This document shows positions 35,496 to 49,607 of a DNA stretch of 64,000 nt, in pieces. This DNA comes from Raphanus sativus (Eukaryota > Streptophyta > Magnoliopsida > Brassicales > Brassicaceae): assembly GCF_000801105.2 (NCBI RefSeq), contig NC_079514.1:12812293-12876292 (forward strand), in the 5' to 3' direction. A program made the position numbers and the translations under genes. Position 1 is the stretch's first letter; every line of letters starts with the position of its first letter. The notes below the pieces were generated by a model, which ran no database searches, was not told the origin of the DNA, and worked only from the letters and a program-made list of their open reading frames with translations.

Positions 35496-38400
35496 TCAGC
35501 TCTTCCTCTTCTTTCTCTTCAAGAAAGGCATAGCACTTAATCCTCCACCTGAAGAATTTCCAATTTCAATGCCACCACCATACTCCTCCAACGACGCATC
35601 TTCGTTTTGACGTTTAGCTTTGTTTTGGCTGTTTACATTCTCTGTTTCTAACACCTCTGCCTCCATTGCATCATCTTTCTCACCTGTTTCATCTTCATCA
35701 ACACAGAATCCGCCACCCATCACTCTGTAATCATCACTATCTTTGTCCTCCAAATGAGTATCTCCTCCAGTCTCAGCTTCATCTACGCAGAACCCACCTC
35801 CCATTTGGATATAGTCTTCAGAAGGACACTCGTTATTCGACGCATTGATGGTTGTTGTTGTTTCATTATGTGTTCTTTCTTCAGAGACATTCCCTAAGCT
35901 GCCTAACTTTTTGAGAAAATCATCATCCACATCTTCCAAATTCTCACCAAGGGATTCTCCATTGCCTCTTGACTCGTCCAATTGATCATCTTCTTTCTCA
36001 CTGTACTTCACAGGATTCCGAGATCGTGTTGACTGGAAACAACAGATTAACAAAGTGAGACACACCACATAATCAATCAATATATATACACAGTACGAAG
36101 ACTATATAGAGAGACTTACCCTTCGCACTTTTTGAGGATTGCCCGGTCTTGCTTCATGAGGTTCCTGCAAACCAACTACATTATTTCTGCCATCACCCTC
36201 ACCATCAAAACTACCGTCTGATAGCTCAGGGAGGAGGTTTTTTCGACCCCTTCCTCTTCCTCTTCCGCGTCCTCTTTTCTGGGCTCTGCCTCTACTACTA
36301 GATGGTTTTTCAGTGCGATTCCTTTTGTTTTTCTCCTTCTCATCGGTTTTACTTGAATCTTTCTCTGAAGTATTATCTTCGGTTTCATGGGGAGAGAGAC
36401 TTTTCTTGTTTCCCTTTCTTGGACCTTCCTGGAGAGTATGATCAACCACTTCGGATGATAGACCTCCACCAATTCCTTTGACAGCCTTTTTAATTCTTTT
36501 GCTACGGATCTTTGCAAATCTTTCACTGAAGGAATAGAAAGCTTCCATACGAAGTTGCGTCTTCATGGAAACAAAGGAAAAGGAACAAAAAATTATCATG
36601 TATAATACATAATAATAATAATCATATCATACGTAAAATAAAAGATCAATTCTAGATGAAGACCTCGCGTTTTTCGTACTCCTTCAAGACGGGTAGTAGC
36701 ACATCATCTGTCTTCTTACCGTCCCAACCAAACTTTTCCCAGCATAGCCTTCACCCGAAGAGAGAAAAAGAAGAAGAAAACATTACTACAGAACTCAGGA
36801 CGCTGTTTCATGAAGTGCAAGTAGTGTTATACAGGGGCCAAATCATGCAACTGTTTCCGTGTTTTCCATTTAGGATTCGTTGACATCCTTATCGTGCCCT
36901 AGGTGGCTACTAGCTACTGTCAAACTATGCTACACTGTTTGAAGGAAGCTAGAAGGTAGACGGATTAAGAGTGTTTAATTCGTTGGTATTACTTTGCAAA
37001 CCTGGTACAGAGCAAGGATGGTTGGTCGTATACATATGTGAAAGCAAAGTCAAGAAACGACTTACGTTCTAAGGACTAAGCGATCAGGCTTGCCCCATGA
37101 GAAAGTCTCAGTCGACCGGTCCACTTGTGGATTCAAGTAGGCAGAAATAACAGCTTCACTAGGGAAAGTAGCTGGAATGTGCCAGTTCTTGCTTACCTTC
37201 CTCTGTAATATTAAATGGAAAATCAATTAGATAGAACGGTTGTGTCACACTCTCATGAGTTGGATCATAACAAATATTGAAGTTCAAGAAAAAATAGCAA
37301 TACATGCTTATCCATGAAGATTTTCTTGATTTCTTCTGTGTCATCGGCCGAGACACTTGAGGTGCTTTCATTAGGTGCGGAGCCAGATCCACGCTTCTTT
37401 ACACTGGAACCTGCTTTTGCATCATTCTTTCCTAAAATGGTTGGATCAGGTGATTCAACCCATTCACGAAATTTCTGAAGCCCATCATCCTCGGGAAATG
37501 CAGTCACAACTTCAATAGCATTGACAATACCAATTCCACTGCGTGTCAAAAAAAATTACTATATCAAGTACCTAGAGAACGGGAACTCGACCAATTCAGT
37601 TAAAAATTATGCTAACCTGATTCCTTCCGTGTAATCACTTCCTAGTAGCATCGCCATACGGATTATTTTATCTCTGCTCAAGCCAAGCTCCTTCTCAATG
37701 TCCTGAAAATCAGAAAAGTTGAGAGGTATAATCATCAGACCTTTGAAAACTGGCAAACGATTAGAGATGTAACTAGCAACAGATCGATCAAACAATTAGC
37801 TACACCGACTAGGAAAATAAATCAATCTACTAGTGAAGAAACATAAAGGCTAAGAAGTTATAAAAAAGACAAGACGAAGATAACAAGGAAGCTCATTAGA
37901 AACAGAAGAGGTATAAACTCATCGCCGACAAAAAAATGATTTCTCAAAACCACAGAGTGAAAACAGAGTTTGAGGACGGATATATGCACACCTTCATAAA
38001 GTATGTCTCCACATATTTGCGATCATCAAATATATTTTTGTACACACTCCTTGCTCCAAACAAGAATACATCAGAATCGTCAGTGACAATACCATCAATA
38101 AGGTTTGATAGTTCCATATATGCACACTGTGCCTCTGCTTCCATGGGAGCTATAATGTACGGTAACCCAAATATTTGGAGTAGTTCCTAAGGAAATCCAA
38201 AATCAACATAAATTTTATGTTTGTTGTCATATCGAACAAAACAGAAACTTTAAAAAGTTCGCAAGACGACCATATAAAGAGACAATGGGTCATAAGTATA
38301 TTAAAAGACAATAGGTAAACCTGGATTTCCGCAAACATCTCACTGCTAACAGATTCAGCATTCCGCTCAAGTTTCCTCTGTTCATCACCTAAATTTACAT

Positions 38401-41400
38401 ATTCTTCATCAAGAACTCGCATTTCCTCCTCCAGAATTGCTTCTGAAAGTTCAACAGGCACGGCTTTCTCTTCTAACTCTGTTGAAGACTCAATATTAAA
38501 AGCGCGGTCCTTAAAGTTATTTTCCTCCCTTGTTTCTTGCTGCGAATCTGTGTCATCGAGTATCCCTATGTGCGAACTGATTCTCTCCTCATCTGCTATG
38601 GGCATAGCAGACACTTTGATAGATTCGCCTCCAAATCTTTCAGAACCGTCTTCATTATTGTGTTTAGCCATGGTGGACACCATGCTGTTCTCACTAGCAA
38701 TAGTAAATGATTTCTCGGGTGAGATTACTGACTTTACTTGTGGCATTTCGTTTCTCACAGCACGTCTACCGTTGTCAGAACTGGAAGAAGGGTGAGTACC
38801 AATTTGTTTGGTAACATCTCTGTGGCCATCTACATTGCCCGTTACCGAAGTGTTGGACTGCTCATTTAAAGCACCACTAGCTTTCATAATTGGTATTCCG
38901 TCCAGAGTTCCCTTTTCCTCATCTTTACCAACGGTTTCAATAGAACACATACTATCCTGAATTGGCTTGTCAGTAACTAGATTTATCCCCACCGTTTGAT
39001 TTTCTTCAAGGACATCCTCGGATTCCTTATCATGCAAGTCAAGTAGACTTTTCTGGATAGCCTCTTGCAAATCAGCTTCTTCTTCCAAATAACCTCTTGA
39101 GAACTTTGTTACTGTATCGTTCTCTATGGAGTTACTGGCATTTTCACAAGTAGTGTCTTCCCTTGCTGCATCCTCATCGGTACTAATATTCTCGGGAGTA
39201 TGCTGATTGCTTGAATTCACTTCAAGCTTAGAGATAACACTACTCTGTTCAGCAGGCACTTCTTCCCAATCACTGTCAGATGCCCACGACAAAGAGTCTT
39301 CTTTAGGATCATTTTCTGCAGAACTAATTGTCACTGGTCCCCCCGCTGCCAACTGAAGAAACATATCATCTTCCTCATCAATATCTTTTCCACCACCATC
39401 ATGGTCAAATGATATCTCTATTGCAGATTGATTTCGCAGCATGGAATCATCATTCTGGCTATCCAGATTCACAACATCGTCTTTATTAACAGGTAAATTT
39501 TCAAGAAACTGGTCCTCGGAAGGAAAGTTCTCCCAGGCGTTGAACGTTTCATCATTGTTCGACGTAGAACCAAAAGCTGTTTTCTCCTTTTCTTTCATCA
39601 AATGTAAGTTCCTCTGGATATCACGAGTCATTTGGATCCCCATGTGCCTGTTCCTTATTCTTAAACGGCCCCTTTCATCTATGTACACTTCAATATTTTC
39701 ATCAGGATTCGCGGGTTCATCTCTATCCAACTCGGTAGTAGCATCTGATTTATTCAGCGAAGAAATATTCTTAACAGGGACTGGCAAAGACTGTTGTGGC
39801 GTATTTTTATGTTGTACATCATTTCTTCCTTCTCTGGCAGACGCAAGTACTCTAGAACACATTAAAAACATCAGTCATTTTCTAATACCATAGTACCTTA
39901 TTCTCTGTTAGACTTCAAACTGCAACTTACTCTTTATCGCCAGCAAAGGAAGATGAGAAGATAAAATCTCTGTTCGCTTCAGATGCTATCCTAGAAGTTT
40001 GAACACCACCGACGGTCCTCCCACCAGCAGTTCTCTGAACTTCATTAATTTCTCGACGGAAGGCTACAGTTTTGAGATATGCTTCTATTTGCAATTCGGA
40101 AAACTTTTCAGGGGCCTATACAGTAACAAAACAACATAACAACTTCCATATTCATTTCGTATCTCTTCATGCATAATGGAGGATGAATGTGACGGTGATT
40201 ATGTGACTCACCTTCTTGACCTTTTGGTACTTTTGCCGGTTTTCTGACATCAATTTTTCTCTCATCTACGAGTAACAAAATTATCAAATAAACTGAAACG
40301 TGACTGTAACTCAACATACTGCGAAGAAATGCTGTCAATATCGTTAGTTACCCGAACAAGGAGATCAAGCTGCATGGATGGAGGAAGAGAAGCCAAAACA
40401 GCTGGGTCGACATTCCCATCCATTGCTGGCTAGAAAAGTACACAAAACAGTATTAGCAGATGAAGACAGTAAAGTATCAGATAACTCCTTACTATAGACA
40501 GAAAACATAATTCCAAAGACAATCTCATGCTTCTTTATCAAAGTAATGAAGATTATTACACACAGATGAAAGGAATTTTCACTTTCAGAAAGAGGTCCAG
40601 CCAACTGGTGCTAATTGCTTAACTAAAAATATCTTTAACTTTACAAATTTATATCCCCTAAATAATAGTGATCTGTAACCTAAGTGACCACAGATTACCA
40701 AAAGAATTTGCTCATCTTCTTCGCTACCCTCATCGTCAGATGGAATTTCTGCAGCTGAAGACGATGCTTTGTTAGTAAAAGTTCCCTCTTCTTCTGCTGC
40801 GAGGGATGCCGCCAACCTATATTAAACAAGAAAGGAAAACATGAAATGACTATGCAAATAAACATCTTCAACCCATATATCTCAACTACCGCTTACATCT
40901 CATCCAACTTTTCCTGATAATCCTTCGTCCCTGCTGAGGAACCCTGTTCAAGATTACTCTTCATTCTGTTATCTAGGTCATCCTCATCCAACAAAACTCC
41001 CTTTCCCTTGGGATCATACTTCTGCAAGTCCCACACAAATTGACTGATTACCGAATAGGGAATGAACATAGAAATACCATTTACAAATCAACATAACGTG
41101 TTTGTTAGCAGCAAGTGTTAAGTAAAGTTAACATAATTTCACAATGCTATAATTAACAAACTACAAAAGATTCAAGACTACGGCACGTGAACGCAAATAA
41201 ATAACATAAAGTGAAAACACATCACAACTCAGCGTAAACACAAATCCCAGATTCTAGCTATCAATAACCGCAAGATGCATTAAAAATATAAACCAAACTC
41301 CGCCGTTCTATGACAGGTAAACACGATTAACTTCAAGTTAGTTTCAAGGGGTCCGTGCCGAGAAATGAACATCATGATAGGCCGTAGTACCAATAAATCC

Positions 41401-42250
41401 TAACATTAACACTCTCTAACAAAAAAAACCATCTTTGCAGTTCCATGTTTAGTATTCACTTACCGAGGACCCTTTAATGGCACCATCATCAACAGTTTCT
41501 CCGGCCACTGATGCTGAAGATCTACATATCAATTAAAGATCATTAAAGCCTTTCTAACAACATAATGGTTTCAAAATAACCCAGACTTGTTGCTTACATC
41601 TCATCTATCTTTTCATCAGCAGAGTCTCGCAAAGGCTCTTGCACAGATTCAGAAGATACACGCTTCTTCTTATCTCCACCACTCTTACTCTGCTGTAGCC
41701 TTTGCTTCTTAAGATCCTTGGCTTGTTCCTTAAGCCTCATCTCCTTGAGCTATACACCGAAACACAATCAGTTCACTCCTCGTACACATTCTAACTTTCT
41801 CATTCAATAAACTCAAAAAAGTAAGTCACTGACTCGATTAAGCAGCAACTTCTCAGCGGTTTTCCGAATCTTCGTCTGAGCGTTCTCACGCTGACGACGA
41901 CGCGCAATCACAGTGCGTCGTTTCAACGCCGGAGTACCACCGTCGAATACGAAGACCGGCTTAGTCTTCAGGAACAGAAGTTTGCAAATCCTCCGGAAAA
42001 AACCGATCAAGTGAGCGTTCTGCACCATATCGCCCTTCTCGTCTCGCATCGCCTTTATAAACTGTACCATCCATATACTCGCATCTGCCAATTTTTCACA
42101 ACGTTCGTAAAAAAGTAAAGCAAAGAAGAAGAGGAATGAAAGTTGCTTTAATCGTGTGTTACCGATAGCCAATCGCTTCCCGGCTAGGGTTTCGACGGAG
42201 ACGCGGCGACCAACGGGAGCGAGTAGCTCCCAAAGCCCTTGCACTCCCAT
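35496..42250 (-). CDS. UVH3: UVH3/XPG structure-specific DNA repair endonuclease, 17 exons
   Basis: XPG cuts 3' of lesions in nucleotide excision repair in the nucleus. Seventeen minus-strand exons are read in frame: 42250-42163, 42084-41834, 41749-41598, 41521-41464, 41021-40897, 40816-40699, 40429-40352, 40265-40212, 40115-39931, 39851-38321, 38186-37992, 37702-37617, 37538-37304, 37202-37066, 36748-36664, 36560-36120 and 36032-35496, totalling 1451 aa, close to Arabidopsis UVH3. The XPG-N domain opens the protein ([29 protein letters not shown]). A long acidic spacer (mainly the 1531-bp exon) follows. The XPG-I domain starts at about residue 881 ([22 protein letters not shown]), then the helix-hairpin-helix ([19 protein letters not shown]). 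The carboxylates of both nuclease halves are present. The tail has a GRGRGRGR run, two MGGGFCVDE motifs and a basic KRKKRKS end, a likely nuclear signal. Confidence 0.95.
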
Positions 42251-42289
42251 GTTTTTTTAATCTCTTCACCGCCCTGAAGCAACGACTTT

Positions 42290-43206
42290 GCCGGTTAACG
42301 CTGCCGCCACGGGCTCTTTATAAGTGTTTACAATTGAACGGCTGATCTAAATCGATACGGTGTCGTTCTGGTTTTGATTAGTAGATTTGATATTGCAAAG
42401 GGTCCATCGAGGCCCATACAATACCAAAAGATTTAGCGAGCGCTGTTTTGTCTTTTTCATAATAGGGCCCAAATACAAAAGCCCATATTTGAAATAGGTT
42501 TTCTAAATAATTTTGATGTTTAGATTGTAAGTCATGACAAAAAAGAAAAGAAAAAGTAATTAGATTCTAGACTGAACGCATTTCAAAATTAGGGTGTTTG
42601 TTCTGATAGAAGTCTAACTAAGTTTACTTCTTTTTTTTGGGTAAAATTTACTTGTTTGTCAGTCAGATACAAAGTAACTAAATGCATGAATAGTATTGCA
42701 ACCCAAAAGCAAGTATGTTACTTGATACGTATATTATGTTTCGCAGGTGGTCACTGATGATCATCCTACCAACACGAAGACAAAAACCATGAAAAATGGC
42801 CGACCAAATTAGAAAAGCAAGAACACGATAAAGCAAAAAGGAAAGGCCAAAAGTTTAGCTAGCCATTGATATCACTAATGTGTTTTAAATTTGTTACAAA
42901 TTTATTTCAATTTTAGAAAAATGGAAATGTATTAATTCATTGCTAAAAAGATGAGTTGAAAATCGTTTTTGAGTTTTCAAAATATTCAAGTTTCCAATAT
43001 TGATATGAAAAGATCAAAATAATTATTCTACCATCGGTTGCAATTCATTAATCGTATAATTGTTTAGTATACTATAATTGTAGGTCAATAAACTTACCAC
43101 TTAAAAATATTGTGTACCAAACACGATGGAACCGAGTCCTAACAAGGAATAATTCCAAACCGTCCATATAAAAATAGGCTAGACAAAGAAAAGCAAAAGC
43201 TTTGCA
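42290..43206. other. Spacer upstream of UVH3, no gene seen
   Basis: The UVH3 promoter should lie at its left side. The ORFs here are short and unsupported. Confidence 0.5.
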
Positions 43207-43211
43207 GTACA

Positions 43212-43971
43212 TATTAGGTATATTACATCTCACACCGGGAATTCTAAGGAACATTAACTAATATATAAAGAGTTAGGGCCAATTCACTCGTTACCAATTG
43301 GTTTTAAGTTGGAAATCCATAATTAACTCGAATCTAACATGGTATCAGAGCCCAGATTCTAAATACCCTAAACTCTTAATTAATTAACCCTACACGACCG
43401 GGTCTAAAGGTCGTATTTAATTATATCCGACCGGATATAAAGGTCGTAATTGACTCGCTCGACCGATTATAACTGTCTTAAAATTCCGAGATTTCTGGTC
43501 GATAAAAGCCATTATCTCGAGGAGGGGTATTAGGGATATTACATCCCACACCGAGAATTCTAAGGGATATTAACTAATATATAAAGGGTTAGGGCCAATC
43601 CACTCATTACCAATTGGTTTTAAGTTGAAAGCCCATAATTAACCTGAATCTAACATGGTATCAGAGCTCAGATCCTAAATACCCTAAACTCCTAATTAAT
43701 TAACCCTACACGACCGGGTCTAAAGGTCGTATTTAATCCTATCTGACCGGGTATAAAGGTCGTAATTGACTCGCTCGACCGAGTATAACTATTTTAAAAT
43801 TCCGAGATTTCTGGTCGATAAGAGCCATCATCTCGAAGAGGGGTATTAGGGATATTACATCCCATACCGGGAATTCTAAGAGACATTAACTAATATATAA
43901 AGGGTTAGGGCCAATCCACTCATTACCAATTGGTTTTAAGTTGGAAGTCCATAATTAACCTGAATCTAACA
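43212..43971 (+). mobile_element. Tandem TRIM retrotransposon: three 128-bp LTRs and two internal segments
   Basis: LTR copies lie at 43212-43339, 43528-43655 and 43844-43971, each 128 bp, running from TATTAGG to TCTAACA. After each of the first two comes TGGTATCAGAGC, the classic primer-binding site complementary to initiator methionine tRNA, at 43340 and 43656. A purine-rich tract (GAGGAGGGG or GAAGAGGGG) precedes LTRs 2 and 3. The internal segments are 188 bp and non-coding. Flanks are GTACA (43207-43211) and ATACA (43972-43976), a 5-bp target duplication with one mismatch. The LTR-internal-LTR-internal-LTR structure indicates unequal recombination between, or joint insertion of, TRIM units. 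Confidence 0.92.
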
Positions 43972-43976
43972 ATACA

Positions 43977-45541
43977 TCACCTACAAATAGAGACATAAAG
44001 TTTGAATTACTAAAGCATGCCATAACTTATAAATACTATCTGTAACAAGGGACGTCGTCCATTATAATCATCCTGTTGAGAATTGGTCATATAACAACAG
44101 GTCTGAAGAGGACGACAGTGGATATAATGAACAGCTAGTGATATGATGGTGTCTTCGCTACAAGCAGGAATATGTCATTTCAAAAAAAAAATCAGTAGCC
44201 TGACAACAAAACTCTTTCTTTCAATTTATTACAGTTTTCATTTCTGAGAATACTGTCACGATGTCACCATTGGTACTTCTTTCGGATATGTTCTCATCAG
44301 TTTAACTCAATACTATTTGTTTCAATGAACAAATTTGAAATACTTGAAACATATAATGATTTACAGTTACTATCCCTTTGTCTATATACTATATGAAAGA
44401 CATACCGTAGCAATATAGTATGCTTGCAAGTTACAAGCTAAGACCATGATTAATGGGGCTTTTTAGAAGTAGGATCTAAGTCATGTTAGTAAGCAACCGA
44501 AATCTAGGGTTAATATAGCCATCTTATTATTATCTTTTCCTGTCATTGATAATCAACTATAACGTAGATTTATTATCACTTTAGTTCAGACTATCAGTTA
44601 TGATCACATTTCATCCTGACATAGTTTAACCACTCAATGCTCTCCTGATTAGTCATGTCAAAACTTACCAGACTTGATCACTGAAATGTCTTTGGAAGAT
44701 AACATATAAAAACTGCACATATTCTTTTTTTTTTAACACTGATCACATCGTTAATTACATCATCGTATAATCTCTAATTGTCATATATAATGATCAAACA
44801 CTTCCAAAATATACAGTATTAAAGAACAACTTCACAGTCAGTAATTTTACAATGTATTTTTCCGTAACATTTAAATCGGAAGACGGTTTTACCATTTATG
44901 ACATCTTGGATTGACCTACTCTCTCTAGGACACACCACCACACTGAATATATCATAAGAACTATGGTTTCCCCAGCATATAAAGTAAAAACTTTATATAT
45001 TAGTAATATTTTCTTAATTTATATAGTTATTAATTTTTTAAAAACTCATATCTTCCAAAATATGTTTTATGTATAGCTAATAAGAAGAATAAGAGTTTTC
45101 ACAATTTATATATTGATTGGATTAAAATAGATTCAGCTTTCATTTTGTTCTTATTAAATTATTTTGCATATAAAATATGTATATTAGAATGTAACATATT
45201 CTCTAAGTGCAATATAACATAATAATTTCAAAATATTTTGTAATATGAAAAAATAGAGATAGATTTCACTGTAAATAAAAAATTAATAATATAATATTTT
45301 ATTTATATTTATACAAATCAATTATTAATTTATGATGCTGAAACAATATATACATCTATAAATATTTTAAAATATTTATCATATTATTATTAGATTTTGT
45401 CATATTTTACATTATTTCATCTCAAGATTAGTTAAATTATTAATTTATCATGTTTATTAATTTATAAAAATATTAATTTATAGGTTTTTACTGTATTTGT
45501 TTAATTAGTAAATAATAAATCATCCTATGGTTGTAATAAAT
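43977..45541. other. AT-rich spacer, no gene seen
   Basis: No coding or RNA gene is supported. Base composition becomes very AT-rich after about 44990. Confidence 0.5.
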
Positions 45542-46648
45542 CTAGAGAAATTCTTTGAAATACCATAATTAGATACTACTTTTCAAAAATACATTCATTC
45601 AAAAAAAATTCTAACATTTGGGTTTAAGGTTTTATGATTATTGTTTAGGTTTAATACTTAGGATGTGATTTGAGTTTTATAAACTTCTATAAAAAACTTT
45701 TAAACATTTATAAATGATTTAAAAGGATTAGTTTAAACCTTTTCATTACAAACTTATTATTAAAATAATAATTATTTAAAGGTAAATTTGAAAAATAGTA
45801 TCAAATTTGTGATAAAACTAGAATTCTTCCATAAATCTGTGTTAAAACACTCATGTAATCAAAAGGTGAAAACATATTATATAAAGCAGAAGAGTAAACT
45901 ATTATTTTGAAATATCTTTTCAGCTATCTTGTTATTCCAAAAAAAAAATCTCCCTTTCAGCATGTATATTCTCAGGAAAGGTAAACTTGAGTGTAAATAG
46001 TCATTTATCTAAATGAAATCGTTCTAACTACTTATATTTGTTGACCAAAACGATGGTGATCTAGTTGTTGGTATACCTTACACATCACTAAGAACTTATA
46101 TAATCAATGTAAAGCACAGTTGTTAGAAGAAAAATCAATGTAAAGCACATATATTGCGATTTTTACTTTCCACTGAATCCATAAAGAAAGAAAATTGTAT
46201 TTAGAAGAATGGCTACATCGGAATCCAAATTCGAAATCGACATAGTCGTATGCTTACTCTATGTCTACTTTCTCACAACACCTGTAAAGGCATTTCCCTT
46301 TTTCTTGAAATTCTATTTATCATTTGAAACTTCTTTTAGTTAGTACTAACTATAATTATTTTGGAGAAATTCTAATTTTACCATAAACTTCATACCATTT
46401 CAAATTTACTTTTTAGAAAAACCATTTTCATAAATATTTTAAATTTGTGATGATAAAAGATTAAATTAACTCTCGCATACCATGTATAAAATTTTAATAA
46501 TTATTTATAAAAGTTTATAAACCTAATGACACCCCTTAAATATTAAACCCTAAACAATAACTATTTAACCTCAACCTCAAATATTAAATTATTTTGATCA
46601 AATATATTTGATATATAATAAATTTATGGTATTTCAAACATTTTCTCG
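45542..46648. repeat. Region bounded by diverged inverted repeats, possible old DNA transposon
   Basis: The left edge (from about 45544) reads GAGAAATTCTTTGAAATACC, and the right edge, read inward from about 46648, reads GAGAAAATGTTTGAAATACC. A further related GAGAAATTCTAATTTTACC starts at about 46365. The interior is non-coding and contains degenerate AAACCCTAAA words. No target duplication is clear. Confidence 0.4.
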
Positions 46649-47365
46649 TTAATCTTCATCTCATCTGTTAAAATTCTTACTCACTTATGGTTATATCTTA
46701 TTCAAACTTGGATGGACCAAATATATAACTTCAAAAAAAAATACAGACTATGCAAAAATTAAATATACATTACGTTGGTTCAGAAGAAAACTGATAATTA
46801 TTTTCCAAAAAAATATGAGCTAGAAGTCTCAAAAAGAAAAAAAAAAAAGATACTCATATGAAATCCATGAATATAACTGTTCTATCATATGATATAACAA
46901 AACTTTAGAAGAGTGGTTCAAAAAGTTGTAAAAAGAGAAGAAAATAAATGTTGCGTGATTTGATTTTATCAGCTTGATCGCTTACACTCACGTGGATCTC
47001 CATGAATTAACTAACTATGGCCGTGAATAAGATTATAACAACTAAAATAACTTACATGGGCACATGAATGTGATATATTATACACACGTATGCTATATAC
47101 GGTAGGCAGAGTTATAATCATGGTTCCATAAACAATAAGCCAACAAGATAGTGTTGCAAGATAGTCAGATAAGTGTCATGATTGTTTCCTCGAACTGGTA
47201 AGAATTTTTCTTTTTTGTAATTGATATATAACTGGTAAGAAAATTGCAAGGTCGCTTTCATTCAATTCCTTAAACTTCTTGAGTTTCGCTTCATCACAAT
47301 ACATATACACATACTTGTATATGTATACATGAGTACTTATATATACCAACATCTCTTCGTTTTTC

Positions 47366-47375
47366 TATAAATATA
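47366..47375 (+). promoter_or_regulatory. TATA box of the SWEET4 gene
   Basis: TATAAATATA lies about 100 bp before the start codon at 47477, a normal plant spacing allowing for a 70-bp leader. Confidence 0.6.
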
Positions 47376-47476
47376 AGCAAACAACAGACACACATATTTA
47401 ACATATCAAATTGCATCTCTCCGTCTCTCTCTTGTGTTCTTTGTTTCGTGTTTCTTGTTCTTACTTGTCGAGTAAA

Positions 47477-49130
47477 ATGGTTAGCGCGACCGTTGCGAGA
47501 AATATTGCCGGCATTTTTGGTAAGAAAATAATACATTCAAACTTGGGTTTTATATTGAGTATGAACATTTCAGAGAATCAGTTTCAAAAAAAAAACATGT
47601 CAAAGAACCTTTTAATAGTTTATAATTTTTTTGTTAATTTTTTGCAGGCAATGTCATCTCACTGTTCTTGTTCCTATCTCCCATGTAATTGTTAAGCTCT
47701 CTATCTTGCTTTTAATTTATATCGGTCTACCATCTTAGGTCTCTCTTGTACATAACATATTTTACATTAGATGATTATGTTTATTTGAAAATATTTATAA
47801 TAATGCAGACCAACATTCATAACCATATACAAGATGAAGAAGGTGGAGGAATATAAAGCAGACCCATACTTAGCCACAGTACTAAACTGCGCACTATGGG
47901 TTTTTTATGGCTTACCAATAGTCCATCCAGATAGTCTCCTTGTGATCACAATTAATGCCACTGGTCTTGCCATTGAACTCTTTTACCTTTGTATCTTTTT
48001 CTACTTTTCTCCCACCCCACGTAAGGTATAATATTATCCTTACATCTTTTTGTACTAAATCTTTCTAACATATTTTTATCATTCGCTGGACAAAAATGTT
48101 TTAACCGTGTCAAAATATTGGATTTTGTTTTGTTTTCCATCTCGATTCCAGTTAGTTTAAAACATCTTTTTCCTAGAGATATTAAGAAGTACAAGGTAAC
48201 AAAGCACAACTAATTTGTTTTAGGCTTGAGATACTTCTTGGGTAATTGTTCTAGTTATTTTAAAAATATTTTGATCCGATTGTAAAATTATATGTAAGCT
48301 TTTGAAAGAATATAAACGAGAGTGATACAAAATTTTATTTTCGAGTTTTGTTGTATTGTGTATTTAATTATTGTCTTTTGGCTTGAAATAACGCTAAAAC
48401 ACTATAGAAACAAGCACTAATCGACAATGATTGATTCTAGTTTAAGGGTGATGATAGGCAAAACAAAGTTGATAGAGTGTTATTCTGAATTGGTTTTATT
48501 AAATTGATCAATGATGCAGGTGAAAGTGGGGCTATGGCTGATAGGAGAGATGGTATTTGTAGGAATAGTAGCCACATGCACATTGCTATTGTTCCACACG
48601 CATAACAAGAGATCTTCTTTTGTTGGAATCATTTGTGTCATTTTTGTTAGCCTCATGTATATTGCTCCTCTCACCATCATGGTACGATATTTTAATTTGC
48701 TCTTTTTACCTAAACTTTTCATATGTTTTTTACCTTTATTATAAAAAAACTAAACAGAGTAAGGTGATCAAGACCAAAAGTGTGAGGTACATGCCATTCT
48801 CTCTCTCACTTGCCAACTTTCTAAACGGTGTCATTTGGGTTATTTATGCCCTTATTAAATTCGACCTTTTCATTTTGGTAAGTCCTTTAATTATGTATTC
48901 ATCACTATCATCATCTACTTATCAGTATTTATTAGTTCACTTTGTTTATTTTGTTGTAGATTGGAAATGGACTAGGGACAGTATCAGGAGCAGTACAACT
49001 TATACTTTATGCTTGTTATTACAAGACAACACCAAAAGATGATGAAGAAGAGGATAATCATTCTAAGGCTAACTCTCAGTTACAACTCAGTAGCAACCTG
49101 CAGGGACAAGTGAAAGGAGTTCCAGTTTGA
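47477..49130 (+). CDS. SWEET4: SWEET4 sugar transporter, 6 exons
   Basis: SWEETs are seven-helix plasma-membrane uniporters; clade II members such as SWEET4 move hexoses. Exons are 47477-47519, 47648-47684, 47809-48025, 48520-48681, 48758-48877 and 48960-49130, giving 249 aa, the usual length. The first MtN3/saliva repeat covers about residues 10-97 ([49 protein letters not shown]), and the second about 130-215 ([59 protein letters not shown]). The conserved Pro and Asn residues are present, and an acidic, serine-rich cytosolic tail follows. Placement between UVH3 and an At3g27970-like gene matches Arabidopsis At3g28007. The short first exons were set by splice sites and family alignment from memory. 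Confidence 0.93.
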
Positions 49131-49607
49131 TTATATCTAGGAGTAGTCGAATATTCAATAAGTTTTCTACTTTCTTCTTATGATTTTGAAATTTTGGATG
49201 ATTCAACTTAAGTATTAAAGCAACGATATTATATCTCGTGTTTCAATATCTAGTGTTTCATCTGTGAAATTTAAACTCATTTTTTGGTAAAAAATTTAAC
49301 TCATTTTTCTCCTAAGAAAGATATGTTAACTATATTATATGCTACAAATATAAATCTGTGTATGTAGAATATTCAGGAAAGTTGCCTGAGTTAATATGCA
49401 GAACTAAAAGTAAGTAAGACTATTAATTCTAGCCATAAAAGGGGAAACACCTTTGGCTTCCCGCTGAAAATTGGCAGAAAAAAAACCAATTGGCTTCCCG
49501 CTGAAAGTTAAGTTATAAATCACACTAACTTCTTTTACCGCAGAAGCAATTTCTAAAACAAATTCTACATGACCTATACATATGACCTAACCTTACATTG
49601 CTAAGTG

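Noticed and set aside
43212..43971. Satellite or CRISPR-like array because of the 316-bp periodicity
   Set aside because: Primer-binding sites, purine tracts and LTR-type ends explain the repeat fully as a tandem TRIM retrotransposon.
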